From Choristoneura fumiferana (Eukaryota > Arthropoda > Insecta > Lepidoptera > Tortricidae): a stretch of 64,000 nucleotides of DNA. Shown here in pieces: positions 34,201-40,830 of the stretch. The stretch covers positions 4,218,897 to 4,282,896 of the forward strand of contig NC_133493.1 of NCBI RefSeq assembly GCF_025370935.1, written 5' to 3'. The position numbers and the translations under genes are program-made. The first letter of the stretch is position 1. Each line of letters starts with the position of its first letter. The notes beneath the pieces were generated by a model. It was not told where the DNA came from and ran no database searches. It was given only the letters and a program-made list of their open reading frames with translations.

Positions 34201-37200
34201 CTCTCGACGAAACATAGATGTCGCTAGTGCTGCTGCTTAAGTAGCATAGTAGAAATAAGCAACCTGAGATATGTATGCATAGGAAAAATTCGTGTCTAGA
34301 TTCCTGTCCAGCAGTGGTGTAGGGGTTATAGCACGCAGCACGGATTGCTGAGGACCTGGGTTCGATTCCCAGTGCTGGTCTCTTTTTCTGGTTTTTCTGT
34401 GCATCCATGTCTCAGTTTGTATTTTCGATATGGTATCATCATGTCAGCCGAAAGACGTCCACTGCTGGACATAGGCCTTCCCCAATAGAGGAATGAGAGG
34501 AGATCCAAGGACCAAGGTATCCAGGATTATTCCAGATATCTCTACATTCCAAATTTCACACAGAAAAATTCTGGCGGAATTACATCGTGGTTTTCATTCA
34601 CGTTACATTAAAAACAATCATGCAAAATTTCATGACTCGTAAGCCCAGCGTTTGTTATTTCGATATTTGATCCCTACTTGTGGGAATATCGCGATAAAAA
34701 GTAGTGTTAATCCAGATGCCCATCTATCTTCATACCAAATTTCATCCAAATTTATTTTAGCGTGAATGAGTAACAAACATACTCACGCACATACTCACAA
34801 CCTTTCGCATTTATAAATAAAGTACTTGGGCGACCGAGCTTTGCTCGGGTTAAAACTTTATAATAAGCATTTTCGCAGAGATAATACCAGGCCAGATCCA
34901 TCGACCCCTACATACCAAATTTTATCGAAATCGTTGAAGCCGTTTCCGAGATTCTGATTTATATATAAAATGTACAAGAATTGCTCGTTTATAGGTATTA
35001 GATAGATAGATAGATAGGGAAGTAGGATACAACGCTCTGTTCTTAGGAAGGAACCATGCCGTGGAATTTTATAATTGATCAGGTGTTTTCTTTTCATTTT
35101 TCTATTGCAGAGTACCTCTTGAGCAGACGGTGTTGGATTGTAAAACGTATGCGCCTGACGAGAAGGTTGAAAGTTTCCTGTCGCAACTGCCCGAGCCGCC
35201 TACGCAGAAAGCTATACAGTTAGCTGTTTCTGACCTCATTGATTTAGGTAAATTGTGCTCATTTTATAAGCTTTTATTTAACATGTTAATCCTACTAATA
35301 TTATAATATAAATGTGAAATTTTGTTAAAAAAAAAACTTTCATTGCCACAACTTAAAATTAGACATTGTAAAAAATAAATAAAAATTTGTGGGAGAAAAA
35401 CAAAAAGTTGGGACAAAATAAAAACTTTAGGTAATTTTTTTTGGCGCATCCCAAGTTCCACCCTGGGTCATGATTCATTCGACGGTAAATACACTAAAAA
35501 GATGATTTGACCCATTTCCAGGTGCCCTAACCCAGTCAGAGCAGCTGACCAGGCTGGGCAGTATACTCTCGTCCCTGAGCGTCCACCCGCGCCTGGGGCT
35601 GGGCCTGCTGTGGTCCCCACTGGTGGGCAACTGCGTGGCAGCGGCCACCTGCATCGCGCACGCGCAACTCAACGTCGAGCTGTTCGCTGACGCCGCTGAC
35701 AGGAGGGACGGTGGGTGGTAAAGGGCTCTCTTGAGCCGTAATAGCTAGCTACGTACTTGAAACGTTCACAGGTTGTGTATTACTGTGGCCGCCATTGGCG
35801 TGCATTGGGTCGAGGGTAGGCAAATGGTAGCGTGTGCCCCCCCCCCCCCTGCCTACAGCAGGGTAGGCAGCACTAGCACTGCCTACCCTCAATCATGGCC
35901 TACCAATCCCTACAAGCTATATTTAATACAAAAAAACAGCAATAGATGGCACTACTATTAACATTTGTAAATTATAAAATGTGAATAAGCCAAATTAAGT
36001 AGAAATATTGAGATTAAAATAAAGACTAGCATATTTTATAAACACAACTTCACATCAACCTTAATTCAACTCCTTGAGAGAAACATGCCATTCTTTTCTA
36101 ACGACGTAAATAAGACAGAGACATCATGCGTATCTCTAGTCGTCTAGGCTCAGTTGGTGAGCTTGTTGGTTGTTGTCAGTGTACCGTATCCTTAGTGTCT
36201 CACTAGATGGCAATAAATATCGTGTTATTTGTGTTCTCACTAGTGCCATCTATTGGAAAATCGAAAGAAAGAAAAATTGCCAGTTGAATAGCCAGTATTA
36301 GGGTGATACCATTTGCTTGTACTAGGTGGTGTCTATCTGTTATATTATCTACTTTGTGCCTCAATGCACGCTCCAGCGGCACCAAAGGGACGGCGGGTGG
36401 TAAAGTCATCCATTGGTGTGCGTTGGGGCAATCCGAACTCAAACTCAAAACTCACGTAAACACAAATCACAACACTTATTGACAAAAAAAACCCGGGCAA
36501 GTGCGAGTCGGACTCGCGCACCGAGGGTTCTGTGCACATTCATAGGGTATGTAAACGGGAATCGTGTCTTGAAAATATTTCTCGATTTTTTCGAGTGATT
36601 TAATACATCCAGTGTATTTAGAGCCCTACTCTTAAGCAAAATGTACGCAGTGCGAGGTCAGATTAAATTGGTCATTTATATTTACAAACAGACATCAAAA
36701 ATCAAGATTTTCAGAATTTTCTAGTTGATTGTTTCATAATAGCTACCTTCATACCAAATTTCAAGTTTCTAGGACAACTGAAAGTGCCCTATAGGTTTTC
36801 AGTGCACTGCTATTTGTATGGAAACACGTTGTTTAATGACTGTAACTTTTGATTGCGTTGACTTAGAAGTTTGATTTTTTTAGGGCTTCAAGGGACCGCA
36901 TATTTGAGTATTCGGTATCAATTTCAGCTTGATACGTTCACGCGTTCCTGAGAAAAAGGGTCTTGACAGACGGATGGACGGACAACAAAGTGATCCTATC
37001 AGGGTTCCGTTTCTTCTTTTAACACAGTAAAAACATAAATAGAAGAAGAGAGAAAAATTAGAGACGTTGCGCTGTAGTGTGATGCCAAAAGAACTCAGCT
37101 CAGCAATGTGCCGTAGCCCTATAACCAGGGCTGCAGCGCTAAAAACCAATTCCAGGGTAGGCAACTTCTAGTTCTCACCTTCAGCAACGCGACACTCCCC

Positions 37201-39415
37201 CCTCCCCCCTACAGCAGGGTAGACAGCACTAGCGCTCAATACACACTCCAGCAGCCACCAATATCTGACACATCAAAGCGTGCTGCGATATTTGATACGA
37301 TTAATTACATTTATTTTTAATTAATTCCACAAATAATGATACCTGAAACGAATTCTTATCTACAGAAATCCGAGAGCGACACTTCAGACCACGTAGCGTT
37401 GTACTGGATCCAGGAAGAGTACGAGAGAGTAGTGCGAGAGAGAGGACGGAAGGCGGCGGACGCGTGGTGCGAGAGATATGGCCTCAGGAAGGACCGGCTG
37501 GCTTATGCCAAGTGTAAGTTGATTGTTACGAAAATTCTGTTTGCAGCTGGACTTCACGCTGCGTTTTAACCACAGATGTGCGAGGATGTGTTTGTCATGA
37601 ACCAATAGAAACCCTTCATCCACTTGCTCGTTTTCCATCCAGTCCAGTATGTATGTATATATCCTCCTCGCGCCGCACATCTCTGGTGGAAACAGGTCGG
37701 CGGAGCGAGGATATTGGAAACTACTAGCAAACAAGGTAAAATGTAGTTCACATCGCATTACCTGACAAGAGAATTCTTTATGACACCTAATGTGAGAGCG
37801 TTCTACGGTGGGTCAGGAATCAAATGGTTCGAAAATGTACGTACAGAAAGAAAGAGAAAGAAAGGTTTATTTTGGCTCCATAAGTACCACCTAAAACTAA
37901 GACTAAAACTAGCACTAAAACTATGTTACTTGGTGACACGACAGGATACCAAACCTAACGATTTTCCCATTCCAAATTCCAGCGATCTCCAACCTCTACC
38001 TAGAACAGCTCCTCAGCACTCCCCTGGTCCAGCCGTCTCCTGATGTCGAGGAGTTGAACCGCTTCTCGGGCGTGGACGAGCTACTGCCGGCCGCGCTGCT
38101 GTGCGGACCAAACCAACTGCTCATTGTCAGGGCTAAGATCAGGACTAAGGGGAAGTTGATGGCTGACATTAAACTGGTTACCAGGTCAGTACTCAGTGTA
38201 CTAAGTATCCCATGGCTGTGCCATATGGAAGAAATTAGGGCCGGCCATAAAGTATGTCTTAAAAAAAAAAGTTATAAAGTGTGTTGTAATTTTCTCTCTG
38301 CGCCTGTTTTCTGTATCGCTTACTATTTCTGGTGTACAATAAAGAGTTATTGTATTGTATGTCACGCCAATTCCTTAACAAAGATGTATTATGTAGCAAA
38401 AGAAAGTTTTAGCCTTCAAAGTAGCTAAGTAAAGCAAAGCTAAGTGAGTTTTAATGATGTTTTTCTTAGGTGTCACGTCAATTTCACTCGTCAAGTTTGA
38501 TTCGCCCGAACGCAAAAATTTCGTAAAAAAAAAAGGTCATTGGGTTTTATTTAGGGGGTTCCAACCATGCCTAAAAGCCTGAAGCCGTGGTGGCCTAGTG
38601 GTTTGACCTATCGCCTCTCAAGCAGAGGGTCGTGGGTTCAAACCCCGGCTCGCACCTCTGAGTTTTTCGAAATTCATGTGCGGAATTACATTTGAAATTT
38701 ACCACGAGCCTTGCGGTGAAGGAAAACATCTTGAGGAAACCTGCACAAACCTGCGAAGCAATTCAATGGTGCGTGTGAAGTTCCCAATCCGCACTGGGCC
38801 CGCATGGGAACTATGGCCCAAGCCCTCTTGTTCTGAGAGGAGGCCTCTGCCCTGCAGTGGGACGTATATAGCATGTTACGATACTGGTTACGGGAAAGTG
38901 TGATGAAAGAGCTTTTTTCACTACTACAATGATTTCTCTCCAGCGACGGGTCGCGCGCGCACATAAGCAGCGAGAGCGTGAACCAGCGCGTGAAACGCTC
39001 TTGCGGCGCGCTGTTCGCTTACAGCGGCGGGCTGCTCTCGCGCGAACGGCGCGCCCTCGTCGTGCGGGGCACCACGCGGCTGGCGCCCGCCGCCGTGCTG
39101 GCGCTCGCTCCTGGCGCCCTGCATCAGGTTAGAAAACCCCTGCTAGGGTTCCCACCTTTCCGGAATCTAGCAATGGAATGAGGGCTACCGTTTTTGCACT
39201 CACCAGTTCGCGCCACTGTAGACAAAGAGAAAGAAAGAAAGAAAGAAAGAAAGAAAAGTTTATTTTGGCTCCAAAATGTACCACCTAAAACTAAGACTAG
39301 AACTAGCACTAAAACTATGTTACTAGGTGACACGGCAGGATACCAAAAAGGGTCTCCACTCAGCATGTGTTGCCGCACATTATGTGCAGTAACGAGCCCA
39401 AAAGAGAGAGGGAGG

Positions 39416-39465
<50 letters not shown>

Positions 39466-40346
39466 TCAGACACAAGAAAGCGTAAATACATAACTTAATA
39501 TCTGATACGACTCTATTTGTACGGCCGGTAGGACGTGCCAGATATTTTTGCACGCCCCGCTGTGAGAGATATTAATACAGGTGACTATTTGTACACCATT
39601 TTTTTTTTGTTTTTCCAGGTTGAGACTCAAGACGATACCACAGCGCTTTATCTTCCCCGGCACAAGCTCAGAATATACGTTCCTACTAGGTATCTATACA
39701 TTCTTTAACCTATTTTAACCCCCGACGCAAAAAGAGGGGTGTTATATGTTTGACCGCAATGTGTTTCTGTGTGTCTGTCTGTGGCACCGTAGCTCTTAAA
39801 CGGGTGAAGCGATTTGAATGCGGTTTTTTTAAAATTTGAAACCAGGCTTTCTGGCGATGGTTCTTAGACATGTGTTATAAAAAACGGTCCCTTTTTGAGA
39901 TATTGAACTTTGAAGTGACAATGTCGGGGGTTTTCCAAGTTTTTGTTGGTTAGGTTATATACCCTGAACAGAAAGTATTATTCGCAGTAGTTCATTTAGT
40001 TCCTTGCTTTCATTCTTAGGGTGAAGCCAGACGAGCGTAATTTTTTTGAGTCGATTTTTTTTTCCTTTTTTGTATTGAAGCAAATACTTACTGCGAATAA
40101 TCCAACAAGAAGTCGATTAATAATAAATTTCGCTCGTTTTCCAGCCAAGTCGACCACATCATGAAACTCCGAGAAATGTTTGCAAACACTTTTCAATACT
40201 ACACAGAACGGAATCCCAAAGAGGTTTCCTACGAAGAAAATACTGTTGTATCGAGATTTAAAGTGAGGCTCGTCAAAGCTATAGGGAGGATGCTTGTGGA
40301 GGCCCATAAAGAACTTAAAAATACAACTGAAGATAATGAAAGATAA
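21868..40346 (+). CDS. DHX30: DEAH-box RNA helicase, DHX30-like (5' exons missing)
   Basis: ATP-dependent RNA helicase of the DEAH/RHA family. Exons by splice sites and frame: 21868-21991, 22633-22701, 25737-25854, 25991-26147, 28426-28585, 29242-29393, 30993-31156, 31666-31746, 33931-34003, 35111-35247, 35522-35710, 37366-37513, 37983-38184, 38944-39127, 39619-39689, 40145-40346 (stop TAA). About 743 residues carry motif I GAAGCGKS, Ia PRRVAA, DEAH, SAT, ILVFLPGW, NIAETSITI and QRAGRAGR, then the helicase-associated and C-terminal regions. The ESVWVSRAG-QRAGRAGR context, the SESDTSDH segment and the C-terminal region resemble DHX30, which in mammals acts in mitochondrial RNA granules and mitoribosome assembly; RHA/DHX9-like or YTHDC2-like relatives are less likely. 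The start codon and dsRNA-binding N-terminus are not found. Frame is continuous at every junction except 35710 to 37366, where a small exon is probably missed. Confidence 0.85.
22360..22470 (+). repeat. 3' fragment of the ATTATAAATGCGAAAGT repeat (intron)
   Basis: It contains CTTATATTATAAATGCGAAA and CTGAACCGATTTTGATGAAA, the conserved end of the same family as 18081-18260, here in the opposite sense. It lies in the first helicase intron. Confidence 0.6.
22633..22701 (+). CDS. DHX30: DHX30-like exon: motif Ia
   Basis: 69 bp, phase 0 at both ends (acceptor CGCTTAG, donor GTAAGT), encoding VAGPRRVAAIGLARRVASEL plus GEQ. PRRVAAIGLARRVA is the motif Ia region that contacts RNA in DEAH helicases. 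Confidence 0.9.
22995..23260 (-). repeat. tRNA-derived SINE (family S2), reverse
   Basis: On the minus strand, 23129-23196 is tRNA-like: CAGCGGTGGTGTAGCGGTAT (A box) and CCTGGGTTCGATTCCCAGCG (B box and T arm), followed by a 3' body with TCTTATTTTTCTGGTTTTTC and CGGGATGACCG. It has a leader upstream of the tRNA part. Copies are at 34034-34440 and 56295-56520. Confidence 0.85.
23299..23852. mobile_element. Palindromic MITE with internal ~130-bp tandem amplification
   Basis: Outer ends are inverted (TAAGGTAGACTTCCGAGTAG at the left; CTACTCGGAAGTCTACCTTA at the right), as are the adjoining CCGGCGTCACTAAC and GTTAGTGACGCCGG. Between them the body is repeated four times with a period of about 130 bp (the junction CTCTACTCGGAAGTCTC at 23444, 23574 and 23704); the last unit has small deletions. 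Each unit is itself palindromic. ORFs at 23431-23854 are repeat translations. Confidence 0.9.
24172..24352. mobile_element. hAT-like MITE (181 bp) with 8-bp TSD
   Basis: Left CAGGGAGCGTAACTTTGGTGC; right GGCACTAAAACGCTCGCTG. It is flanked by ATCATCAC (24164-24171) and CTCATCAC (24353-24360), a 7/8 match. The ends match those of the 527-bp element at 29968-30494, of which it is an internally deleted relative in opposite orientation. Confidence 0.85.
24474..25175 (+). repeat. Repeat family X, full length (~700 bp)
   Basis: It begins near GGCAAAAACGGAACCCTTAT and a CCGTCTGTCTGTCTGTC run, includes AAACTACAAGATGTATGCC and a C-run, and ends TAATGGCTACGGAACCCTAT, GCGTGTCCGACACGC hairpin and a T-run. 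An inverted copy is at 33080-33765; 3' ends are at 16945 and 59688. No ORF. Lies in a helicase intron. Confidence 0.85.
25737..25854 (+). CDS. DHX30: DHX30-like exon: VGYQVR and motif Ib region
   Basis: Acceptor TTCCACAG, donor GTGAGT, ends in phase 1. It encodes VADTVGYQVRLDSKPPRPP then AGSILYCTSGILLRRLQTNP; TSGILLRRL is motif Ib. It joins in frame to the DEAH exon through a Gly codon. Confidence 0.9.
25991..26147 (+). CDS. DHX30: DHX30-like exon: DEAH box and SAT motif
   Basis: Acceptor TTTCATTTCAG, donor GTATGT. It encodes LHGCTHVFIDEAHERDVNTD, then LLLLKRAVHLNPELRVVVMS and ATLDTEVFTR. Motif II (DEAH) coordinates Mg-ATP, and motif III (SAT) couples hydrolysis to unwinding. Both are intact. 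Confidence 0.95.
26497..26755. repeat. Long imperfect palindrome with ~85-bp arms
   Basis: The left arm (TTCTTATTCCGTCGCATTCTG, TCTCGTTCTTTATTCGTC, TCCGTCGCTGTC) pairs with the right arm (AGTGACGGACAGCGAAC, GACGAATAAAGAATGAG, CAGAATGAGACGAAATAAGA). A stretch of about 80 bp in the middle is unpaired. The arms are made of related TTCTTATTCGTC-like sub-phrases. It is within the intron after the DEAH exon and is probably a foldback element. Confidence 0.75.
26940..27508 (-). repeat. Repeat family R620, copy A
   Basis: This shares its whole body, in opposite orientation, with 42657-43306: GGCCTACCAATCCCTACAAG end (here reversed at 27484-27505), GCGCGGGGCAAGCCC, and the GGTGTCTCTGTTATATATGT end (here near 26950-26975). 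Intronic in the helicase gene. No transposase ORF; class unknown. Confidence 0.85.
27860..28335 (+). mobile_element. RTE-like LINE 3' fragment, decayed
   Basis: It contains AMERAMLTVSLRDRIRNDEK then RRRTRVTDMAKRI, equivalent to the AMERAML ... RRRTKLTDIAKVI region at 46734-47399, followed by frameshifted C-terminal remnants and the tail with GGCCTATTCCAACAGTGG and TGATATGATGATGATAAT. 5' truncated and dead. Intronic. Confidence 0.85.
28426..28585 (+). CDS. DHX30: DHX30-like exon: end of RecA1 and linker
   Basis: Acceptor ATTCCAG, donor GTATTT. It encodes YFDSCPIIEVPGRTFPVQTS, then YLDDIRQKYNLELSSTSEIC and KKEDAKPFVNCQE. PGRTFPV is typical of DEAH helicases at the boundary between the two RecA domains. 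Just upstream (27860-28335) is a dead RTE fragment inside the intron. Confidence 0.9.
29242..29393 (+). CDS. DHX30: DHX30-like exon: motif IV
   Basis: Acceptor AAATTTCAG, donor GTTCGT, ends in phase 2. It encodes VADVIKAVDRAEPEGAILVF, then LPGWAEIKQVKLLLDQ and DSTHMILPVHS. ILVFLPGW is motif IV of RecA2; the Trp after PG is shared with DHX30. Confidence 0.9.
29968..30494 (+). mobile_element. hAT-like element (527 bp) with perfect 8-bp TSD and small ORF
   Basis: Terminal inverted repeats CAGGGAGCGTAACTTTGGTGC and GCACCAAAGTTACGCTTCCTG, flanked by TCAATGAG at 29960-29967 and 30495-30502. Inside is a + strand frame (30107-30301, open further upstream) ending IRDLYCPECTREIYLCK and a stop followed by AATAAA. 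The CPEC...C pattern hints at the cysteine-rich C-terminus of some transposases, but I cannot assign it. It sits in a helicase intron. Confidence 0.85.
30581..30614. repeat. GA microsatellite
   Basis: About 17 uninterrupted AG/GA dinucleotides in a helicase intron. Confidence 0.95.
30690..30935 (-). repeat. Interspersed repeat S4, reverse copy
   Basis: Reverse complement of the element at 9050-9328: it starts AAGGTCCGCCCGGATTGCTA, contains GGGCGGTGGTGATCTCTTAC, and ends with CGTTTGCCAT then an A-rich tail. Intronic. Confidence 0.85.
30993..31156 (+). CDS. DHX30: DHX30-like exon: motif V
   Basis: Acceptor GTAACCAG, donor GTACGT. It encodes LSTTEQARMFSRPLPGVRKI, then VLATNIAETSITIPDVVFVV and DSGAHKENRLVEGT. 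NIAETSITI is motif V, intact. Confidence 0.95.
31255..31287. repeat. TG microsatellite
   Basis: About 16 TG dinucleotides in the intron before the motif VI exon. Confidence 0.95.
31666..31746 (+). CDS. DHX30: DHX30-like exon: motif VI (arginine finger)
   Basis: An 81-bp exon (acceptor TTTTGCAG, donor GTCTCT) encoding TASLESVWVSRAGARQ then RAGRAGRVQP. QRAGRAGR is motif VI. It is almost purely G+C, in contrast to the surrounding intron. The VWVSRA lead-in is a DHX30-type feature. Confidence 0.9.
32002..32453 (+). repeat. Repeat family Y copy
   Basis: It begins TAGGGTTCCGTACCTCAAAA with a CCGTCTGTCTGTC run and ends GGTACGGAACCCTC, GCGAGTCCGACTCGC hairpin, CCGG and a T-run. It is related in layout to family X but different in sequence; other copies are at 36488-37015 (-), 40548-40830 and 41548-42016 (+). 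Confidence 0.85.
32473..32590. mobile_element. Small MITE with TACAGTCGC termini
   Basis: Left TACAGTCGCCATTTG, right ATTGCGACTGTA, with internal repeated CTCCGATATTTTTGATCACC/CTCCGAAATATC phrases. A similar design is seen at 54770-54887 and at 63240-63535. Confidence 0.6.
32646..32955. repeat. tRNA-derived SINE S1 with inverted 5' half
   Basis: 32646-32822 is the reverse complement of the 5' half of the SINE at 38583-38880 (from the tRNA-like head to CTGCACAAAC), while 32823-32955 continues with the 3' half in + orientation (TTCAATGGTGCGTGTGAAG to GGCTGGGATGATG). The bases TGCGA occur at both sides of the rearrangement. Located in a helicase intron. Confidence 0.85.
33080..33765 (-). repeat. 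Repeat family X, full-length reverse copy
   Basis: Reverse complement of 24474-25175, including AGCGTGTCGGACACGC, the polyG run at about 33380, and a GACGGACGGACAGACAGACA run near its far end. Both copies lie in introns of the helicase gene, 8 kb apart, in opposite orientation. Confidence 0.85.
33931..34003 (+). CDS. DHX30: DHX30-like exon: post-motif VI segment
   Basis: 73 bp (acceptor TCCTTTTCAG, donor GTATAG) encoding HCYKLYTKEKEDDFAPFTTP then EILR, the conserved CYKLY...PEILR linker into the helicase-associated region. Confidence 0.9.
34034..34440 (+). repeat. tRNA-derived SINE (family S2), forward
   Basis: 34310-34380 is tRNA-like (GGTGTAGGGGTTATAGCACG; CCTGGGTTCGATTCCCAGTG) with paired ends CCAGCA/TGCTGG, then the 3' body TCTTTTTCTGGTTTTTCTGT. 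A leader with GAAAAATTCGTGTCTAGA precedes it. 34034-34130 is an additional 3'-body fragment. The loop does not have a proper tRNA anticodon arrangement. Confidence 0.75.
35111..35247 (+). CDS. DHX30: DHX30-like exon: winged-helix/ratchet start
   Basis: Acceptor TCTATTGCAG, donor GTAAAT. It encodes VPLEQTVLDCKTYAPDEKVE, then SFLSQLPEPPTQKAIQLAVS and DLIDL. The pattern PLEQ-L then FL-PP-AI--A---L is the start of the helicase-associated domain. Confidence 0.9.
35522..35710 (+). CDS. DHX30: DHX30-like exon: helicase-associated domain
   Basis: Acceptor CATTTCCAG. It encodes GALTQSEQLTRLGSILSSLS, then VHPRLGLGLLWSPLVGNCVA and AATCIAHAQLNVELFADAAD. The donor GTGGGT at 35711 leaves phase 1, which does not fit the next recognised exon (phase 0); an intervening short exon or a different donor is needed. 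Confidence 0.85.
35893..36362 (+). repeat. Repeat family R620, copy B (internally deleted)
   Basis: It matches 42657-43306 at both ends but lacks about 180 bp: CTTAATTCAACTCCTT is joined directly to GAGAGAAACATGCC. Located in the intron between helicase exons 35522-35710 and 37366-37513. Confidence 0.85.
36488..37015 (-). repeat. Repeat family Y, reverse copy
   Basis: Reverse orientation: CCGGGCAAGTGCGAGTCGGA at the left, GATCCTATCAGGGTTCCGTT at the right. Intronic. Confidence 0.8.
37366..37513 (+). CDS. DHX30: DHX30-like exon: SESDTSDH segment
   Basis: Acceptor ATCTACAG, donor GTAAGT (phase 1). It encodes KSESDTSDHVALYWIQEEYE, then RVVRERGRKAADAWCERYGL and RKDRLAYAK. The frame starts at phase 0 and would be out of frame if spliced directly to 35710. 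Confidence 0.85.
37840..37955 (+). repeat. GTTTATTTTGGCTCC repeat
   Basis: An AAAGAAAGG run, then TTTATTTTGGCTCCATAAG, then degenerate ACTAAAACTAGC units and GGTGACACGACAGGATACC. A near-identical copy is at 39225-39345; both are in introns flanking the OB-fold exon. Probably the 3' end of a retroposon in reverse sense. Confidence 0.65.
37983..38184 (+). CDS. DHX30: DHX30-like exon: C-terminal helicase-associated region
   Basis: Acceptor AAATTCCAG, donor GTCAGT. It encodes ISNLYLEQLLSTPLVQPSPD, then VEELNRFSGVDELLPAALLC and GPNQLLIVRAKIRTKGKL, ending IKLVT. It joins the previous exon in frame through a Ser codon. Confidence 0.9.
38583..38883 (+). repeat. tRNA-derived SINE S1, near full length
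   Basis: It starts AGCCGTGGTGGCCTAGTGG (A box), GGGTCGTGGGTTCAAACCCC (B box), then the body CGAAATTCATGTGCGGAATT and the 3' part CTCTTGTTCTGAGAGGAGGC. It is the best reference copy of the family in the window and lies immediately upstream of a helicase exon (38944). Confidence 0.85.
38944..39127 (+). CDS. DHX30: DHX30-like exon: OB-fold region
   Basis: Acceptor TCTCTCCAG, donor GTTAGA. It encodes DGSRAHISSESVNQRVKRSC, then GALFAYSGGLLSRERRALVV and RGTTRLAPAAVLALAPGALH. This is a GC-rich exon; the HISSESVN-type segment and following beta-rich stretch match the C-terminal OB-like domain of RHA-type helicases. Confidence 0.9.
39225..39345 (+). repeat. GTTTATTTTGGCTCC repeat, second copy
   Basis: (GAAA)n at 39230-39256, then GTTTATTTTGGCTCCAAAA and ACTAGCACTAAAACTATG, as at 37840-37955. 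Confidence 0.65.
39419..39462. repeat. AG microsatellite
   Basis: About 22 AG dinucleotides preceded by GGGAGGGAGGGAG, in a helicase intron. Confidence 0.95.
39619..39689 (+). CDS. DHX30: DHX30-like exon: penultimate
   Basis: 71 bp (acceptor TTTTTCCAG, donor GTATCT) encoding VETQDDTTALYLPRHKLRIY then VPT; joins the last exon through a Ser codon (AG + C). Confidence 0.85.
40145..40346 (+). CDS. DHX30: DHX30-like exon: last, with stop
   Basis: Acceptor CGTTTTCCAG. It encodes SQVDHIMKLREMFANTFQYY, then TERNPKEVSYEENTVVSRFK and VRLVKAIGRMLVEAHKELKN, ending TTEDNER and TAA. The amphipathic VRLVKAIGRMLVEAHKEL segment resembles the C-terminal helix of DHX30. Confidence 0.9.
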
Positions 40347-40351
40347 ATAAA
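40346..40351 (+). promoter_or_regulatory. Polyadenylation signal of the helicase gene
   Basis: AATAAA starts in the last base of the TAA stop codon (AGATAAATAAAAC). No better signal follows before a repeat begins at about 40440, so the 3' UTR is probably very short. Confidence 0.55.
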
Positions 40352-40467
40352 ACTATTTGCTGCAACATGTATTTTTGTATTTATTTTAGAGAATATAGTA
40401 GATCATACAACAATAACATAAAGTTATATATTTAGTTTTATTGATTTGATTGATTTTTAGGGTTCCG

Positions 40468-40545
40468 TGGCCCAAGCCCTCTTGTTCTGAGAGGAGGCCT
40501 GTGCCCAGAAGTGGGACGTATATAGACTGGGATGATGATGATGAT
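40468..40545 (+). repeat. SINE S1 3' fragment
   Basis: GTGGCCCAAGCCCTCTTG through GGGACGTATATAGACTGGG and (GAT)n. It sits directly against the start of a family Y copy (40548). Confidence 0.85.
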
Positions 40546-40547
40546 AG

Positions 40548-40830
40548 GGTTCCGTACCCAAAGGGTAAAAACGGAAACCCTATTACTAAGACTTGGCTGT
40601 CCGTCTGTCTGTCTGTCACCAGGCTGTATCTCGTGAACCGTGATAGTTAGGCAATTGAAATTTTCACAGATTATGTATAACCGTGGCCCCCATAGTAACA
40701 AATACTAAAAACTTAATAAAATGATATTTTAGGGGGCTCCCATACAAGAAACGTGATTTTTTGCCGTTTTTTGCTAATCTCTAATGAATGTTGTAGGTAT
40801 AGATGGTCGCTCGCACTTGGCCGTTTTTTA
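40548..40830 (+). repeat. Repeat family Y copy
   Basis: GGGTTCCGTACCCAAAGGGT, CCGTCTGTCTGTCTGTC, GGGGGCTCCCATACAAG, and an eroded 3' end (GGTCGCTCGCACTTGGCCG). Confidence 0.85.

Noticed and set aside
34310..34380. tRNA gene on the plus strand
   Set aside because: The acceptor and T stems pair well but the sequence continues into the shared SINE S2 body.
37384..37758. 124-codon minus-strand ORF
   Set aside because: Antisense to the helicase exon 37366-37513 and its intron; no recognised domain.
38583..38660. tRNA gene
   Set aside because: It is the head of SINE S1, with the body and tail present in several copies.
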